NCBI GenBank assembly: GCA_900767885.1 | Contig: CAAGAU010000006.1 | Coordinates: 59,415-123,414 of the forward strand | DNA: 64,000 nt | Direction: 5' to 3' | Origin: Clostridia bacterium | Lineage (GTDB): Bacteria; Bacillota; Clostridia; Christensenellales; Borkfalkiaceae | In this document: positions 25,705 through 34,460 of the stretch, piece after piece | Position numbering within the stretch: position 1 is the first letter of the stretch | How the letters are laid out: each line of letters opens with the position of its first letter | Made by a program: the position numbers and the translations under genes | The notes under the pieces: generated by a model | Seen by the model: the letters and a program-made list of their open reading frames with translations, nothing else | The model's database searches: none | Told to the model about the DNA's origin: nothing

Positions 25705-26156
25705 AAGAGTAACCCCACGATATAATAAACGAGTCCGACCGCAACGCTGCCTATCACGCCGAAAACGATTATCGGTCCCGCTATAACGAACATTTTGGCT
25801 GCAAGACCGTAAATATAGCCTTCAGACTTAAATTCCATTGCGGGTGAAACGACGGAGTTTGCAAACCCAGTAATCGGCACGATAGAACCGCCTCCCGCAT
25901 ATTTGCCTATCCTGTCGTATACGCCTAAACCCGTTAAAAGCGAACCTAAAAATATTAAGACTACGGAGGTCGTTCCCGCAAGTTCGTCGCCGTATAATCC
26001 CAACAGATATTCAAGCATAAATCTGATGAATTGCCCTACAAGGCAAATTACGCCGCCGACCCAGAACGCGTGTAATAAGCTGCGCGTTTCGTTCGTTTTT
26101 GGCGAAATATCGGATACATATTCAAGATAGTTTTTATTTACTCTATTTTCTTCCAT
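25701..26156 (-). CDS. spoVAC: Stage V sporulation protein AC (SpoVAC)
   Basis: Membrane protein of about 151 aa with four hydrophobic segments. The conserved features are AFWVGGVICLVGQFI and GGSIVPITGFANSVVSPAMEF. In Bacillus SpoVAC behaves as a mechanosensitive channel in DPA release. I prefer the ATG at 26156 over a GTG at 26180, because it gives the usual length and an AAGGA sequence lies upstream. No sigma-G or sigma-A promoter could be identified with confidence in the upstream 120 nt. Confidence 0.95.
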   Translation of the reverse strand: MEENRVNKNYLEYVSDISPKTNETRSLLHAFWVGGVICLVGQFIRFMLEYLLGLYGDELAGTTSVVLIFLGSLLTGLGVYDRIGKYAGGGSIVPITGFANSVVSPAMEFKSEGYIYGLAAKMFVIAGPIIVFGVIGSVAVGLVYYIVGLLL

Positions 26157-26274
26157 TCCTCTTTTCTTCCTTCGGCGCACGCGCTATACAGTTTTCGCGG
26201 TCGCCTATATTTTTCCAGGGTTCAAAGGTTTTCATCGATTTTAATATGAGAAATAAAAGAAAAAATAATTCGTT

Positions 26275-27048
26275 TTAATTCAAAAAATCGGAAAGATTTT
26301 TATAAAAGATTTTTTCTACGTCTTTTTCTTCGTAACCGCGTTTTTCCAGTTCTTCGCGCAAAATTTCAAGGCTATCGTAGTTTTCGCTTATTCCGTCGGG
26401 TAAAAAATCTGTGCCGAAAAAGTCCGTTCCGAGGCATAAATTATCAATGGAAAATTTTTGACAATAATAATCAATTTGTTTGAAAATATCGGCGATTTTA
26501 CAAGTTTTTATGCCTGACGAAAAATATCCGCACAACGTAACGCCTATCATTGCGCCGCGCTCTACTAAAAGTTTTATTTGCCAGTCGTCGATATTTCGTT
26601 TATGCTTAAACACGCCGTTAAAGCAAGTATGCGAATTTACGACTCTATCCGCCAGTTCGATTATATTTTTAAAGCCGCCGACGGATATATGTGCCGTATC
26701 CGTTGCCACGCCGTTGGCGTTGAGTTTTTTGATAAAGTTTATCCCCTCTTTTTTTAAACCGTATTGATAGTCGCAGCCGTACCCCAAAACGTTTTCACCG
26801 TTCCAGGTTAGCCCCGCATAAACGGGTCTTATATTAAAAAACGCGTTTAAATCCAGATCCTCGTACCCAACGTCCTCAAAGGCAACGTATTTTGAGTTTG
26901 TCCTTTTTGCAAGACGCATAATTTGCTTAAAGTTGCGCTTACCACGAAAAAACGCCGTAACTACCTTGTAGTATTCATAATACTCGCAAGGTACTTCGGC
27001 GTTATTTCTTTCGGTTATTATATCGTTATGAAAGTCCGCTATTCTCAT
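26275..27048 (-). CDS. Membrane dipeptidase-type amidohydrolase (peptidase M19 family)
   Basis: TIM-barrel zinc dipeptidase fold. It starts with the metal-binding FHND (HxD); other ligands are Glu in AFEDVGYED, His in DTAHIS, and His in VVNSHTCFNG. GTDFFGTDF near 220 carries the late Asp. At 257 aa it is shorter than the usual 300 or more residues, the first barrel segments being abbreviated. No signal peptide, so probably cytoplasmic. It follows the cyclophilin gene; its start codon is enclosed in an inverted repeat. Confidence 0.85.
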   Translation of the reverse strand: MRIADFHNDIITERNNAEVPCEYYEYYKVVTAFFRGKRNFKQIMRLAKRTNSKYVAFEDVGYEDLDLNAFFNIRPVYAGLTWNGENVLGYGCDYQYGLKKEGINFIKKLNANGVATDTAHISVGGFKNIIELADRVVNSHTCFNGVFKHKRNIDDWQIKLLVERGAMIGVTLCGYFSSGIKTCKIADIFKQIDYYCQKFSIDNLCLGTDFFGTDFLPDGISENYDSLEILREELEKRGYEEKDVEKIFYKNLSDFLN

Positions 27049-27065
27049 ATCTTATTATATGAGAA
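27042..27065 (-). promoter_or_regulatory. Inverted repeat enclosing the M19 peptidase start codon
   Basis: TTCTCATAT ... ATATGAGAA, a perfect 9-bp stem with a 6-nt loop, contains the ATG (27046-27048) in one arm. If the mRNA starts upstream, the start would be paired. The other arm also overlaps a TATAAT-like sequence, so a promoter role is equally possible. Confidence 0.5.
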
Positions 27066-27081
27066 CGCATATAAATAAGGT

Positions 27082-27612
27082 TTATCTTCTACCGTATTTT
27101 TCGGGTTCGTCGTATTCTACGCCGTTCGTATCTACGGTTACCTCTTCCATAATTACGTCGTTTATGGGTCTGTCGTTATAATCTACGTTTACGCTTGCAA
27201 TCTTATCTATTACGTCCATTCCGTCTATTATAGAACCGAATGCTGCATATTGCCCGTCGAGGTGCGGCGCGTCGGCGTGCATAATAAAGAATTGCGACCC
27301 AGCGCTGTTTGGCATCATGGAACGCGCCATGGATAAAACTCCGCGTTTATGTTTAAGCGGATTTTTAAATCCGTTTTTATCAAACTCGCCTTTTATCGTA
27401 TAGTCGGGGCCGCCCGTGCCGTTGCCTTTGGGGTCGCCGCCCTGAATCATAAACCCTTCTATTACCCTGTGAAAAGTAAGTCCGTTGTAAAAACCGCTTT
27501 TAACGAGCGAAATAAAGTTGTTTACGGTATTAGGCGCAACGTCGGGATAGAGTTCGGCGTAAAAAGTATCTCCGCCTTTCATTTTAAAAGTTACTATGGG
27601 ATTGTTATTCAT
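27082..27612 (-). CDS. Peptidyl-prolyl cis-trans isomerase (cyclophilin type)
   Basis: Cytosolic cyclophilin of 176 aa that accelerates proline isomerisation in protein folding. Active-site motifs are present: FHRVIEGFMIQGGDPKGNGT at about 47-66, and GSQFFIMHADAPHLDGQYAAFG at about 105-125. It resembles B. subtilis PpiB with a short acidic tail. An AAGGAG site lies 6 nt before the ATG. A 269-bp inverted-repeat element separates it from dCMP deaminase upstream. Confidence 0.95.
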   Translation of the reverse strand: MNNNPIVTFKMKGGDTFYAELYPDVAPNTVNNFISLVKSGFYNGLTFHRVIEGFMIQGGDPKGNGTGGPDYTIKGEFDKNGFKNPLKHKRGVLSMARSMMPNSAGSQFFIMHADAPHLDGQYAAFGSIIDGMDVIDKIASVNVDYNDRPINDVIMEEVTVDTNGVEYDEPEKYGRR

Positions 27613-27637
27613 ATTTTAGCTCCTTTTTTTATTTAGT

Positions 27638-27906
27638 CATTAGAGAGTTGAACTAATCAAGTTTTAACGGCGTAAATTTTGTAAAATCGGCGTTAAACTT
27701 TCTTGTAATACGCCAGTATGACGGTGCTCGTTTGCTTTGATTTTCCTAAAATTTCTCGCCGTTAAAATGCGTAGCACCTTAAAGCCGTATTTTTTAGCAG
27801 ATTGTTGTAAAGGCGAACGAAGGTGTATACAAATACATCGAGCGAGAATTTGCAAAAATATGCAAAAAAGACGGCTTTTAGGCTCGATTAGTTCGACTCT
27901 TTAATG
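27638..27906. repeat. MITE-like structured element with imperfect terminal inverted repeats
   Basis: The ends at 27638-27661 and 27883-27906 are inverted copies matching at about 21 of 24 positions. Inside are further paired arms: TTTTAACGGCG (27662-27672) with CGCCGTTAAAA (27757-27767), GGTGCT (27723-27728) with AGCACC (27773-27778), and AAAGCCGT (27781-27788) with ACGGCTTT (27871-27878). No convincing gene is inside; a 63-codon minus-strand frame lacks a ribosome-binding site. The right end overlaps the dCMP deaminase stop codon. No clear target duplication is visible. A mobile repeat is the likely nature; a structured RNA is the alternative. Confidence 0.65.
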
Positions 27907-28353
27907 GCTCTCCATTTGTTCGACGGATATGCCCGCCTCGGCAAATAATTTTATCGAAAATTCGTCGGGATAACCGTAGCGGTAGACTACGCGCTTTATT
28001 CCCGAGTTAATTATCATTTTGCAGCATATAACGCAGGGTTGATGCGTACAATAAAGCGTCGCCCCGTCAACCGAGACCCCGAGTTTTGCGGCCTGTGCGA
28101 TAGCGTTTTGTTCTGCGTGAACGGCGTAGCATAATTCAAGTTTGGTTCCGCTTGCAACGTTCATTTTGCGCCTTAAACACTCGCCGCGCGTTTTACAACT
28201 CATTATCCCGCTCGGCGCGCCGTTATAACCCGTTGTCATAATGCGCTTGTCTTTAACTATAACCGCGCCTACCTGCCTGTTTTCCTGATAACAACTCGAC
28301 CAGGTGGCTACGAGTTCCGCCATTTCCAGAAATCGTTTATCCCATTTATCCAT
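27901..28353 (-). CDS. Deoxycytidylate (dCMP) deaminase, ComE-type
   Basis: Zinc enzyme converting dCMP to dUMP for dTTP synthesis. The catalytic motif CHAEQNAI-like AVHAEQNAIAQAA supplies His and Glu. The other ligands are in CTHQPCVICCKMII (PCxxC). The length of 150 aa is typical. A GGAGATGA site precedes the ATG. The stop codon falls within the terminal repeat of the adjoining element, so the element probably inserted at the very end of the gene and may have altered its last codons. Confidence 0.95.
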   Translation of the reverse strand: MDKWDKRFLEMAELVATWSSCYQENRQVGAVIVKDKRIMTTGYNGAPSGIMSCKTRGECLRRKMNVASGTKLELCYAVHAEQNAIAQAAKLGVSVDGATLYCTHQPCVICCKMIINSGIKRVVYRYGYPDEFSIKLFAEAGISVEQMESH

Positions 28354-28374
28354 AAGTCATCTCCTGCTGTCGCT

Positions 28375-28403
28375 ATTTTAACATATTTCAACAAAATACG
28401 CAA
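28375..28403 (-). promoter_or_regulatory. Promoter of dCMP deaminase gene
   Basis: Minus strand: TTGCGT (28398-28403), 17-nt spacer, TAAAAT (28375-28380), divergent from the groESL promoter. Confidence 0.7.
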
Positions 28404-28462
28404 GGTTTACCCTGAATAATTTTAAATAAAAAATTTTTTGTTAAAAAAACACCTTAAAACTA

Positions 28463-28490
28463 TTGACAAATTTTGTTTAAAGGCTATAAT
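28463..28490 (+). promoter_or_regulatory. groESL promoter
   Basis: Consensus TTGACA (28463-28468), 16-nt spacer, consensus TATAAT (28485-28490). The CIRCE operator follows 4 nt later and covers the expected transcription start. Confidence 0.92.
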
Positions 28491-28494
28491 ATTA

Positions 28495-28521
28495 TTAGCA
28501 GTCTGAAAGCAAGAGTGCTAA
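28495..28521. promoter_or_regulatory. CIRCE operator (HrcA binding site)
   Basis: TTAGCAGTC, a 9-nt spacer, then GAGTGCTAA. This matches TTAGCACTC-N9-GAGTGCTAA at 17 of 18 positions (one mismatch in the left arm). It indicates heat-shock control of groESL by HrcA, whose gene is not in this window. Confidence 0.95.
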
Positions 28522-28548
28522 AACTGAAAATTTAATCGGAGGCAAAAT

Positions 28549-28833
28549 ATGAAAATCAGACCTTTGTTCGACAATTTGGTCGTTGAAACCAAAGACGAAA
28601 GCGAAAAAACTAAAAGCGGCTTTATTCTTCCTTCCGCATCGGCGGAAAAATACGTTACCGCTACCGTTAAAGCGGTGGGCGACGGCGTGGAGGAATACGG
28701 TAATAAAATCGCTATGAAGGTAAAAGAAGGCGACGTGGTGTTATATCCCACTCACGCCGAAATGAAAGTAAAAGTAAACGGCGAAGAAGTTACAATGATA
28801 CGTCAGTCCGACGTACTCGCCGTTATCGAATAA
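28549..28833 (+). CDS. groES: Co-chaperonin GroES
   Basis: Ten-kilodalton heptameric lid of the GroEL chamber. It starts KIRPLFDNLVVE, has the mobile loop around EKTKSGFILPSASAEK, and a dome or base region GDVVLYPTHAEMKVKVNGEE. A strong GGAGG site (28538-28542) precedes the ATG. It is first in the CIRCE-controlled groESL operon. Confidence 0.98.
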   Translation: MKIRPLFDNLVVETKDESEKTKSGFILPSASAEKYVTATVKAVGDGVEEYGNKIAMKVKEGDVVLYPTHAEMKVKVNGEEVTMIRQSDVLAVIE

Positions 28834-28851
28834 AATAATAAGGAGTGATGA

Positions 28852-30486
<1,635 letters not shown>

Positions 30487-30511
30487 AATTTCGTTTAATC
30501 GTAATTACGAG

Positions 30512-30541
30512 GCGCGGCGCGGAAAATTTTCCGCGCCGCGC
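30512..30541 (+). terminator. First palindromic terminator hairpin after groEL
   Basis: A perfect 30-nt palindrome (GCGCGGCGCGG ... CCGCGCCGCGC with an AAAATTTT centre) lies 25 nt past the groEL stop, followed by TTATTTTAT. Being symmetric, it can fold in both transcripts. Confidence 0.75.
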
Positions 30542-30548
30542 TTATTTT

Positions 30549-30580
30549 ATGCGGTGCGAAAAAATTTTTTCGCACCGCAT
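30549..30580 (-). terminator. Second palindromic terminator hairpin, between groEL and the M16 peptidase
   Basis: A perfect 32-nt palindrome (ATGCGGTGCGA ... TCGCACCGCAT around an A6T6 centre). On the plus strand it is followed by TTACTTTTTTATT; on the minus strand by AAAATAAG. It probably serves as backup terminator for groEL and terminator for the convergent M16 gene. Confidence 0.7.
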
Positions 30581-30591
30581 TTACTTTTTTA

Positions 30592-31833
30592 TTAAAATTT
30601 AACTTTTTCTGCGTTTTTACCTATCAACGCAAGCGAAAAATCTTCTATATCAAAGTTTTTAACGTAGTCGTTTACGGCGGTTAAAGTTATTTCGTTTATA
30701 TCCTTAATCTTCTTGTCGCAATCGAAAACCTTATCGGTAAATAAAAGATACTTACCGAAAAGCATCATTTGCGACGCCGTACTTTCCGCGCCGAATTCAA
30801 ACGAACTCAAAATCTGAGCCTTTGCCCTTTCGAGTTCTTTTTCGGTAAGTCCGTCGGTTTTTAGCCCTTTTAAAACGCGCATTATAGCGTCGTAAGCCTT
30901 ATTCGCGCTTTCCGAGTTAAGTCCCGCGTATATCGCCATACTGCCCGAATCGCGGTAACCCGACGGATAAGAGTATACGGTGTAGCAAAGTCCGAGTTTT
31001 TCGCGCACTTCCTGAAAAAGTCTGCTGCTCATTCCCGAGCCTAACGCAACGTTAAACACCGAAACCGCCGTACTTTGGGGGTCGTCGTATTTAAGACCCG
31101 AAAAGCCGAGAGCCAGGTGCAACTGTTCCACGTCCTTATTTTTCAATATCTTTCCGCAAAGGTTTTTGCGCGTGGTTACGTTAAACGGCTTTGATTTTTT
31201 ATCCGGAATAAAAGGTAAAATATATTTTTTCACGAGTTCGTCGGCTTGCTTCAAGTCTATATTACCGGCAAACGAAATTACTATATTATCCGCATTGTAA
31301 TAATCGTCCCTATAGTTTAAAACGGTCTGACGATTAAACGAGTTGATATTGCCGGCGTCGCCTAAAATGGTCTGTCCCAACCCTTCGTCGCCGTAAAACG
31401 CTTGCGAAAGCGCGTCAAGGCAAACGTCCTCGGGCGTGTCGTAAGACATATTTATTTCTTCTATAACAACGCCCTTTTCACGGTTCAATTCTTCATCGTC
31501 GTAAACCGAGTTCAAGAACATATCCGAAAGCAGTTCTACGCTCCTTTCAAGTTGCTTTTTAGTCGATTTTACGTAATAACAAGTCATTTCTTTAGAAGTA
31601 AAAGCGTTTACCTGCGAGCCTATATCGTCGAAAGCCTCCGAAAGCCCCGTTGAGGAAAATCTTTTCGTGCCTTTAAAAGTAACGTGTTCTATAAAGTGCG
31701 ATATGCCGTTGATATTTTTAGTTTCGAGGCAACTGCCCGCCCCTACGAGAATACCGACGCTTACCGAAAGGAGCGACGGCATATTTTCGGTTATAAGTCT
31801 TAAATTGTTCGGGTATTTTTTAGATTCAGTCAT
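30592..31833 (-). CDS. M16 family zinc peptidase (MlpA/YmxG-like)
   Basis: Pitrilysin-type metalloprotease of 413 aa. The inverted zinc motif HxxEH appears as HFIEHVTFKGT at about 46-56, with the downstream Glu in EKGVVIEEINM near 125. The second inactive-like half of the M16 fold includes REKLGLCYTVYSYPSG. No signal peptide, so cytoplasmic. It overlaps the ylxY-like gene by several nucleotides. B. subtilis likewise has ylxY next to mlpA (ymxG), which supports the name. Confidence 0.93.
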   Translation of the reverse strand: MTESKKYPNNLRLITENMPSLLSVSVGILVGAGSCLETKNINGISHFIEHVTFKGTKRFSSTGLSEAFDDIGSQVNAFTSKEMTCYYVKSTKKQLERSVELLSDMFLNSVYDDEELNREKGVVIEEINMSYDTPEDVCLDALSQAFYGDEGLGQTILGDAGNINSFNRQTVLNYRDDYYNADNIVISFAGNIDLKQADELVKKYILPFIPDKKSKPFNVTTRKNLCGKILKNKDVEQLHLALGFSGLKYDDPQSTAVSVFNVALGSGMSSRLFQEVREKLGLCYTVYSYPSGYRDSGSMAIYAGLNSESANKAYDAIMRVLKGLKTDGLTEKELERAKAQILSSFEFGAESTASQMMLFGKYLLFTDKVFDCDKKIKDINEITLTAVNDYVKNFDIEDFSLALIGKNAEKVKF

Positions 31834-32548
31834 TTCGTCCTATACATTCGCTCACCGTGGTTGCGGTAAGCCCTTTGCTTTGGTAATATTCAAGAATTTT
31901 CGGCAAAGCGTCAAGCGTATGCTTTTTAGGGTGCATAAGCACTATATCGCCGCCGCAAATATTCTTGACGGCTCTATTGTACACTATTTTTGAATTTTTG
32001 TCACGCCAATCGACGGTATCTTTGCTCCACATTATAGTTTTATACCCCATATTTTCGGCAACTTTGAGCGTAGTTACCGAATACGCGCCCGAAGGTGGCG
32101 CAAATAATTTTATTTCGTACCCCGTAAGGTGCTTAATAAGTCCGTGGGTAGACTCCATTTCTTCTCTGTTCCGCTCTTCGGATATTTTGGAATGGTCTTT
32201 ATGAAAATAGCCGTGGCTGCCGATTTCGTGTCCTTCGTCGAGTATCTTTTTCAGCGTTTCTGCGTTTTTTTCCGCCCAGCAACCGCCTATAAAAAAGGTC
32301 GCTTTTGCATTATGCTCTTTTAGCGCGGCAAGTATGCCTTCGATTATATCCGCACCCTCGTATACGTTGAAAGTAAGAGCAACGTTCTTTGAATTGCGGT
32401 CGCCGTAATATATCGGAGCGTAACTTTTCCCGCCCGAAATGGTTTTTACGTCGCTCGGTATAAAACATATAGCCGCCAACCCCAAAGACAATGCGCACAA
32501 TATTATTGCGGTTATCACGTTAAGACCTTTAGTACTTATTCTTTTCAA
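31826..32548 (-). CDS. YlxY-like polysaccharide deacetylase family protein, probable catalytic degenerate
   Basis: An N-terminal membrane anchor (about 10-30) precedes a NodB-type deacetylase fold. The usual metal and base motif TFDDG is replaced by TFNVYEG, so the catalytic Asp pair is missing. HEIGSHGYFHKDHS keeps the two metal His. The same degeneration is typical of the YlxY branch. The start is placed at a TTG (32548), 5 nt after AGAGGTGA, in preference to the GTG at 32557 that lies within that site. Gene order with M16 matches B. subtilis ylxY-mlpA. Confidence 0.85.
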   Translation of the reverse strand: MKRISTKGLNVITAIILCALSLGLAAICFIPSDVKTISGGKSYAPIYYGDRNSKNVALTFNVYEGADIIEGILAALKEHNAKATFFIGGCWAEKNAETLKKILDEGHEIGSHGYFHKDHSKISEERNREEMESTHGLIKHLTGYEIKLFAPPSGAYSVTTLKVAENMGYKTIMWSKDTVDWRDKNSKIVYNRAVKNICGGDIVLMHPKKHTLDALPKILEYYQSKGLTATTVSECIGRND

Positions 32549-32583
32549 AAATTTCACCTCTATACAATTATATTGTCGTGCGC

Positions 32584-32612
32584 TTGTTTTTTTGACTTGC
32601 TTGTGCTAAAAT
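32584..32612 (+). promoter_or_regulatory. Promoter of SDR gene
   Basis: TTGTTT (32584-32589), 17-nt spacer, TAAAAT (32607-32612), ending 6 nt before the ATG at 32619. There is no ribosome-binding site in between. Confidence 0.6.
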
Positions 32613-32618
32613 ATTTAT

Positions 32619-33425
32619 ATGTATAAGAACGTTATTATAAGCGGAGTTTCTTCGGGCATAGGTAAAAGCGTTGCGGAACTTTTGATAAAAAAGTACGACT
32701 GCACCGTTTACGGCATTGCTCGGGACGAAAATAAGATAAAAGAATTCAAAAATTCGCTCGGCGAAAAATCGGTAAAACTTGCCGATTATTTTTTATTCGA
32801 CGTTTCTAGCGAAGAAAGTTGGCAAAATTTCGTTCGGGATTTTACCGAAAAAGGCTATTTAGCCGACGCGATTATAAATTGCGCGGGAATTTTACCTAAA
32901 TTTGCGTCTACCGAAAAAACTTCGGTCAAAACTTATGAAAAAGTTATGAGCATAAACTTTTTCGGTTGCGTTTACTCCGCAAAATACGTTTTGCCGATAC
33001 TCGAAAAGCACGAAAAGCGAGCGATATTAAACGTGTCGTCAAGTTCCGCTCTATGCACTTTTTCGGGAATTTCGGCTTACGGCGCGTCGAAAGCGGCGTT
33101 AAAAAGTTTTACAATGTCGCTTGCGGACGAGCAAAGAGGAAAAACCAAAGTTTCCTGCGTGTGTCCGGGTTTCGTTGCGACTAACGTTATGCGAAATCAA
33201 TCGGCGAGCGAAAAAGATTTGAAAATTATTAACAAGTTTTCTTCATCGCCCGAATTCGTTGCAAAAAAGATAATAAAAACTTTAAAGCGCGGCAAAAAGT
33301 TTAAAGTTATAGGTTACGACGCTAAACTTATGAATTTCTTTTATAAAATCGCTCCCGTAACTACGGCAAGAGCGATAAGCGGCATATTAAGAAGGTCGAA
33401 AATGGATATATTCAAGGATATATAA
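32619..33425 (+). CDS. Short-chain dehydrogenase/reductase (SDR)
   Basis: Classical SDR of 268 aa using NAD(P). The dinucleotide motif is SGVSSGIGKSVAE at about residues 8-20. NCAGI is at about 89. The active-site Ser is in NVSSSSALC and YxxxK in YGASKAALK near 153. The C-terminal part contains a hydrophobic segment near FFYKIAPVTTARAI, as in the DltE or membrane-associated branch. The substrate cannot be predicted. Single-gene unit. Confidence 0.9.
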   Translation: MYKNVIISGVSSGIGKSVAELLIKKYDCTVYGIARDENKIKEFKNSLGEKSVKLADYFLFDVSSEESWQNFVRDFTEKGYLADAIINCAGILPKFASTEKTSVKTYEKVMSINFFGCVYSAKYVLPILEKHEKRAILNVSSSSALCTFSGISAYGASKAALKSFTMSLADEQRGKTKVSCVCPGFVATNVMRNQSASEKDLKIINKFSSSPEFVAKKIIKTLKRGKKFKVIGYDAKLMNFFYKIAPVTTARAISGILRRSKMDIFKDI

Positions 33426-33495
33426 GCCGTTTTATGCAATATTTTATGAATATTTCAATGAATTATGAATATTTTTAAAATTTATGCAAAAAATA

Positions 33496-33524
33496 TTGAC
33501 TTTTATAAACCACGGCGGTATAAT
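33496..33524 (+). promoter_or_regulatory. Promoter of amino-acid ABC transporter operon
   Basis: TTGACT (33496-33501), 17-nt spacer, consensus TATAAT (33519-33524). An AAAGGAG site and the ATG at 33567 follow at normal distances. Confidence 0.88.
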
Positions 33525-33566
33525 AAGCGCGTAATTAAAATTTATTGTTTCAAAGGAGCTATACTT

Positions 33567-34391
33567 ATGAAAAAATTGTTAACCGCGCTTCTTGCAGGCG
33601 CACTTGCTTTAACCGCCGTGTTTTCTTTAACCGCTTGCAAAAAAGATGATAGCCAAAAGACTTTTACGGTACTTACCAACTGCCCGTTCGAGCCGTTTGA
33701 ATATACCGAAAACGGTAAGATTTACGGCATAGATATGGAAATTGCCGCAGGTTTTGCCAAAGAAAACAACTACAAACTCGTTATTAGAAATATTGACTTC
33801 GACGCAATCGAATCCCAGGTAGACGCGGGTTACGGCGATATCGGTATGGCGGGCATGTCCATTACCCCCGAGCGTACAGCGTCGTTCGATTTTTCGACCG
33901 AATATTACTCTGCTTCTCAGATAGTTTTAGTTAAATCTTCCGATACGAGTTTCGACGCTTGCACCACTAAGGCGGACGTTGATGCGGTTTTAAAAACCAA
34001 ATCGAAACTTGGCGGACAAAGCGGAACTACCGGGTTTAACTATATAGTAGACGATCTCGGACTTGACGCCTCTTCCGTTCAAAAGGGTTACGAGGACGGT
34101 TTGACCGCCGCTATGGATTTGCAAAACGGTAACGTTGACGCCGTGATTCTTGACGAAGCCCCCGCCCTTGCGCTTGCAAAAAATTTGAGCGGTGTAAAAG
34201 CAATAAGAATTAGTCTTACCGAAGAAAAGTATGCTTTCCTTATTAAAAAGGGCAACAGCGAACTCGTTACCAAAATAAACGATTATCTTGCTAAAATCGT
34301 TGAAAACGGCGAATTTAATAAGATAGTTGAAAAATATAACGGCGGTAGCGGTGAAAAAATCGGATACGATTTCGTTGATGAAAACGTATAA
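33567..34391 (+). CDS. Amino-acid ABC transporter substrate-binding lipoprotein
   Basis: Family 3 solute-binding protein. The signal peptide (about 1-22) ends in a lipobox LTAC, whose Cys becomes lipidated. The mature protein has the SBP_bac_3 pattern: NCPFEPFEYTENG, YGIDMEIAAGFAKE, DIGMAGMSITPERTASFDFS and KLGGQSGTTG. The start at 33567 is chosen over an upstream in-frame ATG because it has AAAGGAG and begins the signal peptide. The ligand is probably a polar amino acid. The permease and ATPase genes follow. Confidence 0.94.
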   Translation: MKKLLTALLAGALALTAVFSLTACKKDDSQKTFTVLTNCPFEPFEYTENGKIYGIDMEIAAGFAKENNYKLVIRNIDFDAIESQVDAGYGDIGMAGMSITPERTASFDFSTEYYSASQIVLVKSSDTSFDACTTKADVDAVLKTKSKLGGQSGTTGFNYIVDDLGLDASSVQKGYEDGLTAAMDLQNGNVDAVILDEAPALALAKNLSGVKAIRISLTEEKYAFLIKKGNSELVTKINDYLAKIVENGEFNKIVEKYNGGSGEKIGYDFVDENV

Positions 34392-34416
34392 TATCACGCT
34401 GAAAAATCTCGGATAC

Positions 34417-34436
34417 CTCTCACCTTTCGGTGAGAG
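34417..34436 (+). promoter_or_regulatory. Intercistronic hairpin between binding-protein and permease genes
   Basis: CTCTCACC TTTC GGTGAGAG is a perfect 8-bp stem with a tetraloop. It has no real U run after it. In ABC operons such hairpins often protect the binding-protein mRNA from 3' decay or partly terminate, raising its expression over the membrane parts. Confidence 0.6.
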
Positions 34437-34460
34437 ATATCTTTGTTTACGGAGTTTAAT

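Noticed and set aside
26157..26274. Sigma-G or sigma-F promoter before spoVAC
   Set aside because: A GGAAAAATAT sequence loosely resembles a sigma-F -10, but no matching -35 at the right spacing was found.
27664..27855. 63-codon minus-strand frame in the inverted-repeat element
   Set aside because: No ribosome-binding site, basic low-information composition, and the region is explained by folding inverted repeats. I treat it as non-coding.
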